DNA of 64,000 nt from Bacillota bacterium (GCA_023412855.1 JAEZRJ010000013.1:62001-126000), one strand, 5' to 3'. Numbered from the stretch's first letter, positions 42,083-51,666 are shown. Notes: generated from the sequence alone by a model not told the origin. Numbers and translations: made by a program.

Positions 42083-42454
42083 ATGGGAAGTAATACAAAA
42101 CTGATGAGTATCGTTTTTAATTTAGAAGATCCCATATTTACGAGGGAATATCCATCTGATATTGTCTTGTTTCGAACCTTTACTACACTTCAGACCAATA
42201 CAACTATATGGACACCCGGAACTAATAAAAGCATTTTCCTCACTGCATTGCAGGTTTCTGCTCCTGCCCCGCTGGTCGTCCAATTAAACAGAGGAAATAA
42301 TGCTGCCTTTATGTCAATAGCTCTTACCAGCACCCTTGCCACTTATGGTTTAAGCTTTCCCTCACCAATTGAATTTAATCCTGATGAGATAATCTCTATT
42401 ACAACCAGCACAGCAGGAACAGTCAATATTACCCTTTTAGGCTATGAGTTTTAA
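42083..42454 (+). CDS. Small surface-type protein, paralogue of the next gene
   Basis: A 123-residue protein with no signal peptide. TTIWTPGTNKSIFLTALQVSAPAPLVVQL aligns with ILWTPEPQKSIYLTSVQVSAP in the next gene (only parts quoted: TIWTPGTNKSIFLTALQVSA), and both end in GYEF/GYEA after a beta-rich segment. The family is not known to me. AGGAG precedes the start. Its position in the DUF4183 cluster suggests a spore-surface component. Confidence 0.7.
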   Translation: MGSNTKLMSIVFNLEDPIFTREYPSDIVLFRTFTTLQTNTTIWTPGTNKSIFLTALQVSAPAPLVVQLNRGNNAAFMSIALTSTLATYGLSFPSPIEFNPDEIISITTSTAGTVNITLLGYEF

Positions 42455-42487
42455 TGCATTGACAGGAAATCCAAGGAGAGCTATATA

Positions 42488-43378
42488 ATGAAACATAATA
42501 TTCAAGTTAAGAACAGCATACGGGCATCAAACCAGCAAATACTATTAGCTATTAAAAAAAGTTCTGATGTCATCAATTATTATAGCTTAGGTATACAACC
42601 TTCAAAAACAATTCTCTGGACACCGGAGCCACAAAAAAGTATTTATCTCACCTCTGTTCAAGTATCTGCTCCATTAGCAGTATCAATTTTATTAAGTGAT
42701 GATGATATCAATTTTTTATCTCTGAAAATAACACAACCTTTTAGTACGGTAAGCCGAGCCTTTCCTTCACCTTTCAAGCTTACGACCGGCAATTCCCTTA
42801 TGTTGAGTACTTCTGATGAGGAAATATCATGTAATATTTATGGTGCTGCAACCGCTGCTCAAGTTGCCTACAATGGCAGAAGTGATTTCACTAATGTTAA
42901 TAATGCAATAGGCCTTTCCAACGGGACACTGGCTTCTCTAAGCTCAGCCCTGCTTAACCAAACCAGGGGAAGACTTGTCTTAGGATATAGCATGTTACCA
43001 ACACAATACCAGTATTTAGAGATTGAACAGGTTTTCATAAAATATTATTGCCGCCTTAATCTGACTCTTGCTGTAGGTGTCAGTTCCATGATTCTTTATT
43101 GGCGGCCCAATACCCAGGTGGATTGGACTCAATTGCAAGAAATAAGTCTGTCTATCATAGGATCTGCAAATTATTTGACCAACCCGATCCAATATGATAT
43201 TACAGATACGGTACTGGGAGCCTCTGATCCTTGGGCGGTAATCAATAACTTACAAACATCTTTTGTAGGAACACATACCGGTCTTGGCGTTGGAAATACT
43301 GTGCAGTTAGATGCCATAGAAATTCAAATCTGCATGTCAGGCAAGAATCAAATTACGGTTTTCGGATATGAAGCTTAG
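42488..43378 (+). CDS. Surface-type protein with duplicated N-terminal domain and beta-rich C-terminus
   Basis: A 296-residue protein. The first 120 residues are the same domain as the preceding 123-residue protein; the rest (from TAAQVAYNGRSDFTNVNNAI) is a second beta-rich domain with GYSMLPTQYQYLEIEQVFIK and a closing ITVFGYEA that repeats the end of the first type. I do not recognise the C-terminal fold by name; a jelly-roll is plausible. AAGGAGAG precedes the ATG. It converges with the amine oxidase gene, eight bases apart. Confidence 0.7.
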   Translation: MKHNIQVKNSIRASNQQILLAIKKSSDVINYYSLGIQPSKTILWTPEPQKSIYLTSVQVSAPLAVSILLSDDDINFLSLKITQPFSTVSRAFPSPFKLTTGNSLMLSTSDEEISCNIYGAATAAQVAYNGRSDFTNVNNAIGLSNGTLASLSSALLNQTRGRLVLGYSMLPTQYQYLEIEQVFIKYYCRLNLTLAVGVSSMILYWRPNTQVDWTQLQEISLSIIGSANYLTNPIQYDITDTVLGASDPWAVINNLQTSFVGTHTGLGVGNTVQLDAIEIQICMSGKNQITVFGYEA

Positions 43379-43386
43379 TTTTACCG

Positions 43387-45063
43387 CTATACCAGATTCA
43401 TCGCCAGTGTATTAGCTGCCAGCATACCGCTGTATAAGGATCCCTGCATCCAGCCATGCTTTACAGAAGTATGTTCTCCGGCAAAAAATACACGGTTATT
43501 ATATTCCGGTTCAAGGATAGTATGGGCGAAATTTATTTTTTGACCGGGAAGATCTACAGAAAATGCTCCTCGAAACCACTGCTGCTGGTTCCAATCTACC
43601 ATTTTATGATCTTTCACAATTGAATCCAAGAAATTCTCCGGCAGTCCGTGTACCTCTTCCACATTTCTCTTAACCAGCAAGAACTTCCTTCTTTCGCTTT
43701 GATTCGCAACTCGTATGGAATCCTGATTTACGTTATAAGAGGAAACCAATACACCCGGTTCTAATGGCGAGCAGGAAAAGGGCTCCGTACACTGGATATG
43801 ATCGGAGGGATATATAATGGACTGAATCGGCAGATCAGTAAAAGAAATACCTCCATTCATCCTTCCATATACCGTATTTTCCTCCCAAAAACGCCGGTTA
43901 CAGAAAAACGCCGCCTTAAAGGAATCCGAGTAAAATAATTCCCGGATAGCCTGCATTTTCTGATTCCTGAAAAATGGTTTAATATCTATTTCCCGTAATG
44001 TAGAGAATGGGATGGCACAGATAACATAATCAAATTCTTCATATATATTTGTCTTACAAGTGCTATTATACCTGAGAATAACTTTACTTTCAGAGGAATT
44101 CTGATAAATACCAGTTATATTATGACCGAAGTTGATCTTAACATTCCCAAGCAAATCCGATGCAATATCATATTCTCTCGGTTCGCGGGAGATAAGCGAA
44201 TTATAAAAGGCACAGGGGAGGTTGATCATACCTCCGGCTATTCGGTAAGTATTCAGGTAATCCATGGAATATAACTCCTGTAGGGGTTCACCGTAACTGG
44301 TATTAAGCAGTCCTCCAGTCAGAGAGTCTGTACTGGCTATTAAATTTATGGCGTCCTGGCTTAAACCGAGCATCTCCAATATCTCTCTTATACTGTTGTT
44401 TAAATAGAAGGAATACTCCGGTGAATACGCCGGCAGAATCTGCAGCAATTCTCTCCGGATATCCGGAGGCAGGCTTAGTAAAACAGAATCAAAAGCATAG
44501 GCATTTAACTCCGGCCATGGCAAAGACTTTTCATAATCAGTAAGATTAAATAAGGGATATAAATATTTTGTTATATTCTCCCCGTCCCGATCTCTCCGTA
44601 TTCTGGTGTTATGAACGTATATAAAATTGTTGGGAAAAGGTGAAGTAATTGAAATGGTATTCAGATGCAGCAAATTTATATAATGCCAGGTTGTACCATG
44701 GGACAGGGGAATTCTCATAGGACCAAATTCTCCGTAATACCGCCTGTCCTGATCAAAATAGTAAGTATACACCCTTCCGCCTATGCGGTCTTCCATGGCA
44801 TCATACAGAGTAATCTCCGCTCCAATCTTTCTTAATTCAAAGGCCGAGGATAAACCTGCCAGACCTGCACCTATTATGCCTATTTTAAGGTTTTTATGTG
44901 ATCCGGGAGCAGCATAGGAGGTAATATCAGGCGGAGGATTTAATAGTTCAACTACATTTTCAAAGTCTTCCGGCCGGCCGGCGTTTGTAAAAGCATTTCT
45001 TAATATTTCATATCTTGTGGAATCACTTGGATTCGTCAGATAATTAGCTGTTTGATCAGACAT
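43387..45063 (-). CDS. FAD-dependent amine oxidase (L-amino-acid/monoamine oxidase family)
   Basis: A 558-residue flavoenzyme: GIIGAGLAGLSSAFELRKIG is the dinucleotide-binding motif (about residue 62), followed by GGRVYTYYFDQDRRYYGEFG, MRIP, and the C-terminal FAGEHTSVKHGWMQGSLYSG that wraps the flavin. The length and GPMRIP element fit L-amino acid oxidases rather than protoporphyrinogen oxidase. Its tail-to-tail position beside spore-surface genes is notable; some spore coats carry oxidases that cross-link proteins, but that is inference. AAAGG precedes the start. Confidence 0.85.
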   Translation of the reverse strand: MSDQTANYLTNPSDSTRYEILRNAFTNAGRPEDFENVVELLNPPPDITSYAAPGSHKNLKIGIIGAGLAGLSSAFELRKIGAEITLYDAMEDRIGGRVYTYYFDQDRRYYGEFGPMRIPLSHGTTWHYINLLHLNTISITSPFPNNFIYVHNTRIRRDRDGENITKYLYPLFNLTDYEKSLPWPELNAYAFDSVLLSLPPDIRRELLQILPAYSPEYSFYLNNSIREILEMLGLSQDAINLIASTDSLTGGLLNTSYGEPLQELYSMDYLNTYRIAGGMINLPCAFYNSLISREPREYDIASDLLGNVKINFGHNITGIYQNSSESKVILRYNSTCKTNIYEEFDYVICAIPFSTLREIDIKPFFRNQKMQAIRELFYSDSFKAAFFCNRRFWEENTVYGRMNGGISFTDLPIQSIIYPSDHIQCTEPFSCSPLEPGVLVSSYNVNQDSIRVANQSERRKFLLVKRNVEEVHGLPENFLDSIVKDHKMVDWNQQQWFRGAFSVDLPGQKINFAHTILEPEYNNRVFFAGEHTSVKHGWMQGSLYSGMLAANTLAMNLV

Positions 45064-45729
45064 ATAAGAATGCCTTTCATTAATTCTCTTGTTGTAAATG
45101 TATTATCTGAACTTTGAAAATATACTTGATGAAAACCAATTTAAAGGAAATTCAGTTACTTAAACTTAAAAATTACTGTGAACGTAACTTAAATCATATA
45201 TAGTCAAAAATACGTCGCTCTTATATAGAAACAGGATTTTAAAGAAAGGCCGCTGAGATGAAATAATTCATGATTTATAAGGCTTTTTCTTTCTCATAAC
45301 AGAACCGATCAAAACAGATCAAATTTCCCGTTCTATTAATTCTAACGCTTCTACCCAATCAATTTCAGGATTTTATCCAGGCAATATTCTTTTACAACTC
45401 GTTCGGCCAGCTGCTTATAACGCTATAATCCCCAAACAAAAATATCCTGCCATTGCATCCATAATATCATATTGTTTTGTATAGAAAAGAGTTCTCATTT
45501 ATTTCAGCAAGCAAATGATATCCGCCTATGCAATACCTTCATTGTCCGCTGCGATTTAATAAGAACCCTTTGCCGCGCTGACGTAGATTTTCGCGGCCTT
45601 CAAGTTTTTTTCTCATCCAGCCAACAATCAAAGTCGCTGTATGCTTATCTATCCTTCTACCAAACAATTTTATTAAATGGTATAAATGGTGAAAAAAGGT
45701 TTTCACATAGCTAGGATAGAGATAAGCCA
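45064..45729. other. 666-bp region without a supported gene
   Basis: Translation shows only short coding-like phrases in shifting frames, for example PEIDWVEALELIEREI on the minus strand near 45320-45370 and a nearby YDIMDAMAGYFCLG in another frame at about 45430-45475, suggesting an old decayed gene. No terminators or clear promoters. Confidence 0.35.
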
Positions 45730-46077
45730 TTAGACATTTGCATCTGTTGCAAAGGCCTCTGAACCCATTGGTGAAATTGTAACATAAAGGCGCAAAACAT
45801 CTTCGCCGGTATTGATAACCTGCAAGCTTTCCTGCCCATCAACCTGCATTAACTCGCCCGCTTGCAACGAGGTTTCCTTGCCGTCCGTGACAACCTTGGC
45901 ATTGCCCTCCATGACCTGCAGAAAAAGGGTTGATTCCAAATGTGTGTGGCCCGGCAGTATTTCCCCTTTTGCAATGTTTAGAATAAAGGCAATTACATTA
46001 TCGTTTTTGAAAATCATCCGCTTTGCGATTTTTCCCTGAGGCTCATGAAAATAATCATTGAAAATAAACTTGTTCAT
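45730..46077 (-). CDS. Single-domain cupin protein
   Basis: A 115-residue cupin: GEILPGHTHLESTLFLQVME supplies the two His and Glu of motif 1 and TGEDVLRLYVTI motif 2. AAGGA precedes the ATG. A perfect 22-bp palindrome lies 36 bases upstream of the start, so the gene is likely under a dedicated regulator encoded elsewhere. Cupins of this sort bind a metal and act in redox or sugar/metabolite sensing; the role is unknown. Confidence 0.82.
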   Translation of the reverse strand: MNKFIFNDYFHEPQGKIAKRMIFKNDNVIAFILNIAKGEILPGHTHLESTLFLQVMEGNAKVVTDGKETSLQAGELMQVDGQESLQVINTGEDVLRLYVTISPMGSEAFATDANV

Positions 46078-46112
46078 AAATAAATCCTTCTTTCATTTAA
46101 TCTTAAACTTTA

Positions 46113-46134
46113 ATATGCCCCAATTGGGGCATAT
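46113..46134. promoter_or_regulatory. Perfect 22-bp palindrome upstream of the cupin gene
   Basis: Each 11-bp half reads ATATGCCCCAA on its own strand; the core is TGCCCCAATTGGGGCA. On the minus strand it lies between a weak TTATTA and the ATATTA -10-like box, so it is a strong operator candidate. Confidence 0.7.
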
Positions 46135-46433
46135 AATAACTAATTTCTTTTCTACAAAATGTTCAAATATTTGGAAGAAAATAACCAAAACAAATCACAA
46201 TAAAAAAAGTAGTTCAAGGTTACACATGAAAATCCACCATGGATGATAAGAACAAATTTGTTAAACTGATTGATGAGCGGTATCATCAATTGGAATCTGT
46301 TGTCTATCGGTCATGACAACTATTCTCTCATATTCATCTATTATTTCTAATACGTTCAGCTCCGCTCCCTTATGGGAAGGACGTAAAATCGTCTCTATAT
46401 ATGCTATCAGCAGTTATATACTGCATAATGAAA
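46135..46433. other. Region between cupin and ABC-F genes, no supported gene
   Basis: A 25-codon frame from ATG at 46239 (DDKNKFVKLIDERYHQLESV) has no ribosome site and may be a remnant. Nothing else is seen. Confidence 0.3.
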
Positions 46434-48194
46434 TTATGTCATTGATACCTTCATTTTTTTAATAACATCTTCCAATGATTCCATCAAAACCTTTGCCTTC
46501 TCAAATTCATTCATTCGAAGCATATTTTGAATTCTGGTTTCTGTCTCTTTTTTCTCCTGCTCCAACAGCAAATAATCTTTGTCCAAATGATTGGCATAAA
46601 TCATCTGCCGGAATTTACGGATACTCATTCTGCGTACAGTATTATTTTCTACCAAAAGTACATAATCCATGCAATTAGCCACGGTATAATAATCATGGGA
46701 CACCATAAGAATCGCTCCTTTATACTCTGAAATTGCCTGTTCCAATGCAATTTGCGCATAAACATCCAAATGCCCTGTCGGTTCATCCAGCAGCAGGAAG
46801 TTGGCTTTTTCTAATGAGAGCACCGCTAATTGAAATAAATCTTTTTCTCCGCCGGATAATTCCCTCACTCTCTGACCAAGAATTTCTCCTTCAAAACCAT
46901 ATTTTTTCAAATAGTTCTCTATATCATTTTCTCTGACAAACCCTTTTTCTTCGAAGATTTCAAGCAACGTTTTCTCATCGTCATATAATGAACCCGTAAT
47001 CTGAGAAAATATGCTGACCTTTGCATCTTCACTAATCCTGATCGTGTCTTTCTTATTTTCAAAGATATCATATAGCATTGTTGTTTTTCCTGTTCCATTA
47101 CTTCCCACAATTGCTATATGCTCTCCATATTTCATTTCAAAATTCACATGCTCTAAAAGCTGCTCATCAAATACAACACTATACTCCGTCAGCTCCAGAA
47201 TATTTTCATCGGACACTTCGTCTTCATTTTCCAATTCAAAACAAATCTCCGGCTGTTTGATATCCACAAATGGCGCCTTTGTTTTCCTTGCTTTCAGCCG
47301 GTCCACCAAAGTCTGTCTTGCATGTACGGCTCTTCCAAGGGATGCGTTATCCATTGCCGACGCTTTCGCTCTGGATCTTTCCAGTATTTTACTCTGACGG
47401 TCAATCTCTTGCTGTTCTGTGGCAGCAGCTTCCTGTAAATCAATCTTCGTAGCAAGAAGTTCATACGTATATTCTGTATAGGTACCGTCAAATTCCTGAA
47501 CATCCATATTTTCCATGTGAAGTATCTTATTAAAGCAATGGTTTAACAAATACCGGTTATGCGTGATAATAAGAAGCGTTCCTTTGTGGGTATTAATCAG
47601 ATCTCTTAACGCATTCAGATATTTAAAGTCCAAAAACACATCCGGTTCATCCATAATAAGGAACCCCGGACTCAACAGCATCTCTTTGATTACCTGCACG
47701 AGCTTAAACTCTCCTCCGCTCAGACTGCTGATTTTCTGTTCCTCTAACTTTTGCAGATTAGCTAATTTTAATCGCTTCTTAATATTGACTTCATAAGAAT
47801 CTCCATCAATCGCATTCCATTCATCCAGTTCTTTTTGATACTCCTCGAAGACTTTTTCCAAATCTGCAGCAGCTTCCATTTCCTTATAAAAATCAGATAT
47901 TTTCTGCTCATGCTTTACAAACTCATCGCTGATATACTGAAACACGGTCATATCTTCTTTTGGATCTAATTGGGAAAATTGACTTACATATCCGATTCTG
48001 CTTGTGTTTCCAATTACTATTTTCCCATCATACAGATACTCTTCGGGGTGTATCAGTAAATTGAGCAACGTACTTTTTCCTGTACCATTTGTACCAATCA
48101 ATGCGCAATGTACATTATCTTCTATTGTAAATGAAACTTTTTTATATAAATCCTTTTGCGGATATGAGTAGGATAAGTTTTGAACCTTAATCAT
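46434..48194 (-). CDS. ABC-F family ATPase (ribosome-associated, possible antibiotic-resistance type)
   Basis: A 586-residue soluble protein with two ABC domains: Walker A GTNGTGKST (about residue 35) and GSNGTGKTT (about 370), signatures SLSGGEFKL and LSGGEKDL, Walker B LIMDEPD and LLLDEPTGHLD. There are no membrane segments, and a charged linker (RQSKILERSRAKASAMDNAS) lies between the domains, as in ABC-F factors. The C-terminal coiled coil (LEQEKKETETRIQNMLRMNE) is retained. The variant Walker B DEPDVFLDF in the first domain is typical of the Lsa/Vga-like and related subgroups, but resistance cannot be inferred reliably. AGGAGG precedes the ATG. Confidence 0.88.
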   Translation of the reverse strand: MIKVQNLSYSYPQKDLYKKVSFTIEDNVHCALIGTNGTGKSTLLNLLIHPEEYLYDGKIVIGNTSRIGYVSQFSQLDPKEDMTVFQYISDEFVKHEQKISDFYKEMEAAADLEKVFEEYQKELDEWNAIDGDSYEVNIKKRLKLANLQKLEEQKISSLSGGEFKLVQVIKEMLLSPGFLIMDEPDVFLDFKYLNALRDLINTHKGTLLIITHNRYLLNHCFNKILHMENMDVQEFDGTYTEYTYELLATKIDLQEAAATEQQEIDRQSKILERSRAKASAMDNASLGRAVHARQTLVDRLKARKTKAPFVDIKQPEICFELENEDEVSDENILELTEYSVVFDEQLLEHVNFEMKYGEHIAIVGSNGTGKTTMLYDIFENKKDTIRISEDAKVSIFSQITGSLYDDEKTLLEIFEEKGFVRENDIENYLKKYGFEGEILGQRVRELSGGEKDLFQLAVLSLEKANFLLLDEPTGHLDVYAQIALEQAISEYKGAILMVSHDYYTVANCMDYVLLVENNTVRRMSIRKFRQMIYANHLDKDYLLLEQEKKETETRIQNMLRMNEFEKAKVLMESLEDVIKKMKVSMT

Positions 48195-48405
48195 AATGAC
48201 CTCCTATGGCATTTATTTTCAATATAATTTTATATGAGTCTTTCAAATAAAAGCAAAGAATAACCGAACAAATCACCGGCAATGCCACTATCCCGGCTCC
48301 CCAACTCTCCCTACTGGTTCCGGCAATAATTCCCGCAATCAAAGATTCGATGGCAGCAAGAATAAACCCGCTTTGTGTACTCTCATCTCTATATCTGTAA
48401 TCTCC
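48187..48405 (-). pseudogene. C-terminal fragment of a membrane protein overlapping the ABC-F start
   Basis: The minus frame reads GDYRYRDESTQSGFILAAIE, then SLIAGIIAGTSRESWGAGIV and ALPVICSVILCFYLKDSYK before a stop at 48187, eight bases into the ABC-F gene. Two membrane helices are evident but no start codon; a stop precedes the fragment. It looks like the 3' end of a lost upstream gene of the ABC-F operon. Confidence 0.45.
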
Positions 48406-48481
48406 TTATCAGATCCATTTTCTCGCTTTTTAGAATACCATCTTTTAAAAATAACATCAAATCAATATCTTATTCTTTGTT

Positions 48482-49657
48482 TTACATAATTGTATTTTGA
48501 AAATTTTCTTCCATATCTTCTTTTCGATTCTTACTCAAAATCAGAGAAATAACCCTCCGGTCAAATGCATGGAGCAATGCTGCCAATAAAATGGATAATG
48601 CATATACCGCTATTATGTAAATAAAATCATCTTTAATCCTGATCTGGTCTCTTAGATATATAATAAATACGTTTTGGATAATATAAAGTTCAAGTGTAAT
48701 TTCTCCCAGGAAAGAAAGTATCTTGTTTTTAAATTGAAATTTCATCGTAATTAAGAATAATGTAAGGACCATAACAATAATCATCGGAAGCTGACAGGAT
48801 AATGTCTGTATTTTTTCCAAATATCCGGGATGTCCGTCCCATTCTGCCCAATAACCTTTCGTTCTTAACATATTCAATGTCAAGGCATATAAAACTCCGC
48901 TTCCTATCAAGCCTGCAGGAAGGCATATCCAATAAGCTTTTTTAATATTTGTAATCAGTACATCATAATATCTGGCAAATGTCATCCCGATAAAAAATAC
49001 AAAAGTACTGTTATACCACCACTCGCCTCTTAACCATGCACCGCCGCTTTTGGTCTGAACATCATGTCCAAGAAAGAAACTCAGCGTCATAAACGCAATA
49101 ATAAATACTCCCATAGAAATATAAGCTGCCTTTTCATTTTTCAGAGTTTTAAACAAAACATAGAATACGATGTATAAAATAAAAATTTCCACAACAAACC
49201 AAAGCTGCGTATTTAATAAAACCCATCCCGTTAAAGCACTGATTAATTCTGTTCCTGTAAATGTGTCTCCAAATAGCATAGCTGTCAGTACAAAAATTGT
49301 ATTTCCCACATAGAAAGGCACTAAAATTGTGGACAGCCTTTTACGAAGAAAACCTTTTAAATAATCCGGTTTTCTTTTCAGACTCGTATACACTCCGTAG
49401 CCCGAACAGAAGAAAAACATTCCGACAAAAAAGACTCCCACATCGCACATTATATTCAATATTCCCTTGTCAAATCTGCCATATTGGGTAATCGTCTGTG
49501 ATAAATGATGCAGGATAATACCAACAGCGCAAAAGCCTTGCAGTCCTTTCATAACGGACAGCGAAAATGCATCCTCATGAAATTCCCCTTTTCTTTTTCC
49601 TTTTGCTCCGGCAAATAATACTGCCAAAAGCACAAATATAAATATTCCAAGCGGCAT
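48482..49657 (-). CDS. Acyltransferase-3 family membrane protein
   Basis: A 391-residue protein with ten or so hydrophobic segments. The N-terminal GLQGFCAVGIILHHLSQTIT holds the H-H pair of the Acyl_transf_3 family, and GVFFVGMFFFCSGYGVYTSL follows. Such proteins acetylate surface polysaccharides or lipids. The C-terminus is cytosolic and charged. GGAGGAAATATAG precedes the start. Immediately upstream is a remnant of another gene (49660-49830). Confidence 0.85.
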   Translation of the reverse strand: MPLGIFIFVLLAVLFAGAKGKRKGEFHEDAFSLSVMKGLQGFCAVGIILHHLSQTITQYGRFDKGILNIMCDVGVFFVGMFFFCSGYGVYTSLKRKPDYLKGFLRKRLSTILVPFYVGNTIFVLTAMLFGDTFTGTELISALTGWVLLNTQLWFVVEIFILYIVFYVLFKTLKNEKAAYISMGVFIIAFMTLSFFLGHDVQTKSGGAWLRGEWWYNSTFVFFIGMTFARYYDVLITNIKKAYWICLPAGLIGSGVLYALTLNMLRTKGYWAEWDGHPGYLEKIQTLSCQLPMIIVMVLTLFLITMKFQFKNKILSFLGEITLELYIIQNVFIIYLRDQIRIKDDFIYIIAVYALSILLAALLHAFDRRVISLILSKNRKEDMEENFQNTIM

Positions 49658-49659
49658 CT

Positions 49660-49830
49660 ATATTTCCTCCTTCTGTTTTTTCGCAAATTCAGTATTGCGG
49701 ATACGACCGGCAATAATAATCGCCATGACGAAAATAATAAATAGAAACGGCGGTCAGCGGTCTTGTTCTGTTATCTTCCCACTCATGCTCCGGCTGGGTA
49801 TGAGGGACAAAAAATATTTTTAACAATGAT
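49660..49830 (-). pseudogene. Frameshifted 3' remnant upstream of the acyltransferase gene
   Basis: One frame gives FVPHTQPEHEWEDNRTRPLT followed by AVSIYY; after a shift of one base it continues FVMAIIIAGRIRNTEFAKKQ. Joined, these make a sensible soluble segment plus a C-terminal membrane helix. No start or full domain remains. Confidence 0.4.
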
Positions 49831-49849
49831 TTTCAATATTCCATAATCC

Positions 49850-50710
49850 TTAGGCGGCTTGCGTAACGCCTTTCTTATGCTTATTGATATAAAGAACCGC
49901 GATTAATGCAAAAGCAAAAAGTTGCGCGATCAATGTTCTTGCGATCATCATCTCATCTATTCCCGAATCGGTTGAAATATGAAGCAGATTGATAACGGCA
50001 TTGTTGAAGAAGTGGTCGGCCAGACCAATCCAAATAACGCCTGACATTTCAAACAGCATTCCCCACATCAAGGCGATGCTGCCGGAAAGAAAAATATAAC
50101 CAACACTATATAGAACCATAGTTTGGAAAGTCATCGTTCCGTCAAGCCAGCTCCTTATTGGCATCACGATATGCCATATCCCAAAAAGTAAAGCTGCAGC
50201 TGCGTTACTAATGGCGAAACTATACTTCCTTTGAGCAAGCTTGATAAATAAACCGCGGAAAATGCCTTCCTCCATAACAGCATTGATTAAGTTAAAAATA
50301 CAAAACAGTATAATACAATATGCCGGCAATGTTGTATTAACACCGATAACCGAAAAGCTACTGAGAAAAAAGGAGAAGGAAGGATTTGCGCCCTGAGCCG
50401 AAAGTATGGCGTACTCCACTCCATATCCGATTATGAAACGAACTGTACCTAACCCTAGCCCCAATAAAATAGGTATGTAAAGTCTTTTAAAATCAAAGCC
50501 TATCTCTTTCCAGGTCAAATGAATTAACCGCAATACAATGACCAATGCTAGTATTCCGCTCAGTTTATGTACAAAATTTTCATTCAGAATGGTCTCATCC
50601 AACCGAAGCTGTAAAGCCTCAAAAAAGCGTATTACAAAGCAAAAAATAAAGGTCGCCATAATTATCACTTCAGGCTTGCGGTTCTTTTTCGTTTCCATAT
50701 TTATATTCAT
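49850..50710 (-). CDS. CPBP-family intramembrane metalloprotease
   Basis: A roughly 286-residue protein with eight hydrophobic segments; MEEGIFRGLFIKLAQ (EExxxR) and FGIWHIVMPIRSWLDG (His) are the CPBP/Abi catalytic motifs. It is a different subgroup from the CPBP protein at 26.7 kb. The start is uncertain: 50710 has AAGGA immediately before it, 50698 is an alternative ATG. It stands alone. Confidence 0.82.
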   Translation of the reverse strand: MNINMETKKNRKPEVIIMATFIFCFVIRFFEALQLRLDETILNENFVHKLSGILALVIVLRLIHLTWKEIGFDFKRLYIPILLGLGLGTVRFIIGYGVEYAILSAQGANPSFSFFLSSFSVIGVNTTLPAYCIILFCIFNLINAVMEEGIFRGLFIKLAQRKYSFAISNAAAALLFGIWHIVMPIRSWLDGTMTFQTMVLYSVGYIFLSGSIALMWGMLFEMSGVIWIGLADHFFNNAVINLLHISTDSGIDEMMIARTLIAQLFAFALIAVLYINKHKKGVTQAA

Positions 50711-50895
50711 TCCTTCCGCTTTGCCCAAAGGACAAAACATCATGAAAACCATTGATTGTCTTGGGCTCTTTTTACAACTTTGTATAGAGAACCCGATATA
50801 CTGACCTCCATAATAAATTGTATATTATTATACACTCAACATGCCCAGTTACTGTAATTTTGATATTTTTCTTCGGCCTATCATGATGAGACAAA

Positions 50896-51666
50896 CTACG
50901 TAAATAAATAACTTGTCATAGACAAGGAACCCATCATGCAGCTATTGTTGTATGTAAATATCTGCTCCTCTTCATCGGAGGCACCAAGTATGTATAAAAT
51001 AGGGTTAAAATGATCCGGCATAGGTACGGCTAATTTTGCTGTTTCTCCCAAGCTCAGATAATTAATGACATTTTCATGATTTCCATTTTCAATATTTTTT
51101 TTAATAAAATCATCAAACTCATATGCCCAATCAAAACCTTTGTCCTTTATTCCCCAATCAACCATTCCCAGGTTGTGAACAATATTTCCGGTACCGAACA
51201 AAAGGACGCCTTGATTCCTCAGGGATTTTAACTCTTTGCCTATCTGATAATGAACCTCCGGCGGCGCAGAGGCATCTATACTAATCTGGAAAACGGGAAT
51301 ATCCCTTTCGGGGTACATATGGACCAGAACAGACCATGTACCATGGTCAATACCCCAGGAATTATCGAATACACTTTGTTTACTGATCAAGTTTTTTGCA
51401 TTACCCGCAAGTTTCGGATTACCGGGAGCATTATATAAAATCTCATATAACTCTTTAGGAAATCCATACATATCATAAATGGTTTTTGGATTTTCCTCAT
51501 TCATAATCTTTGTACCTTTCGTATACCAATGAGCTGAGATTGATACTATCGACTCAGGCTTAGGTATTTTCTTCGCCATTTCCCTCCAGTTTCTCGTATA
51601 AGGATTATCTTGTATTGCGTTCATAGGCGAACCATGGCCTACAAACATCATCGGCATTTTAGACAT
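50896..51666 (-). CDS. Class III extradiol ring-cleavage dioxygenase (YgiD/DODA type)
   Basis: A 256-residue protein: MFVGHGSPMNA at the N-terminus, SAHWYTKG (metal His), WGIDHGTWSVL and GTGNIVHNLG (catalytic His region) are the signatures of the DODA-type LigB superfamily, which opens catechol rings such as in 4,5-DOPA. A strict anaerobe would have little O2 for this reaction, so the protein may do something else or protect against O2. GGGAG precedes the start. Confidence 0.88.
   Translation of the reverse strand: MSKMPMMFVGHGSPMNAIQDNPYTRNWREMAKKIPKPESIVSISAHWYTKGTKIMNEENPKTIYDMYGFPKELYEILYNAPGNPKLAGNAKNLISKQSVFDNSWGIDHGTWSVLVHMYPERDIPVFQISIDASAPPEVHYQIGKELKSLRNQGVLLFGTGNIVHNLGMVDWGIKDKGFDWAYEFDDFIKKNIENGNHENVINYLSLGETAKLAVPMPDHFNPILYILGASDEEEQIFTYNNSCMMGSLSMTSYLFT

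Noticed and set aside
46058..46246. Small protein on the plus strand over the cupin promoter
   Set aside because: It covers the palindrome and has no ribosome site or recognisable features; it is a chance frame.
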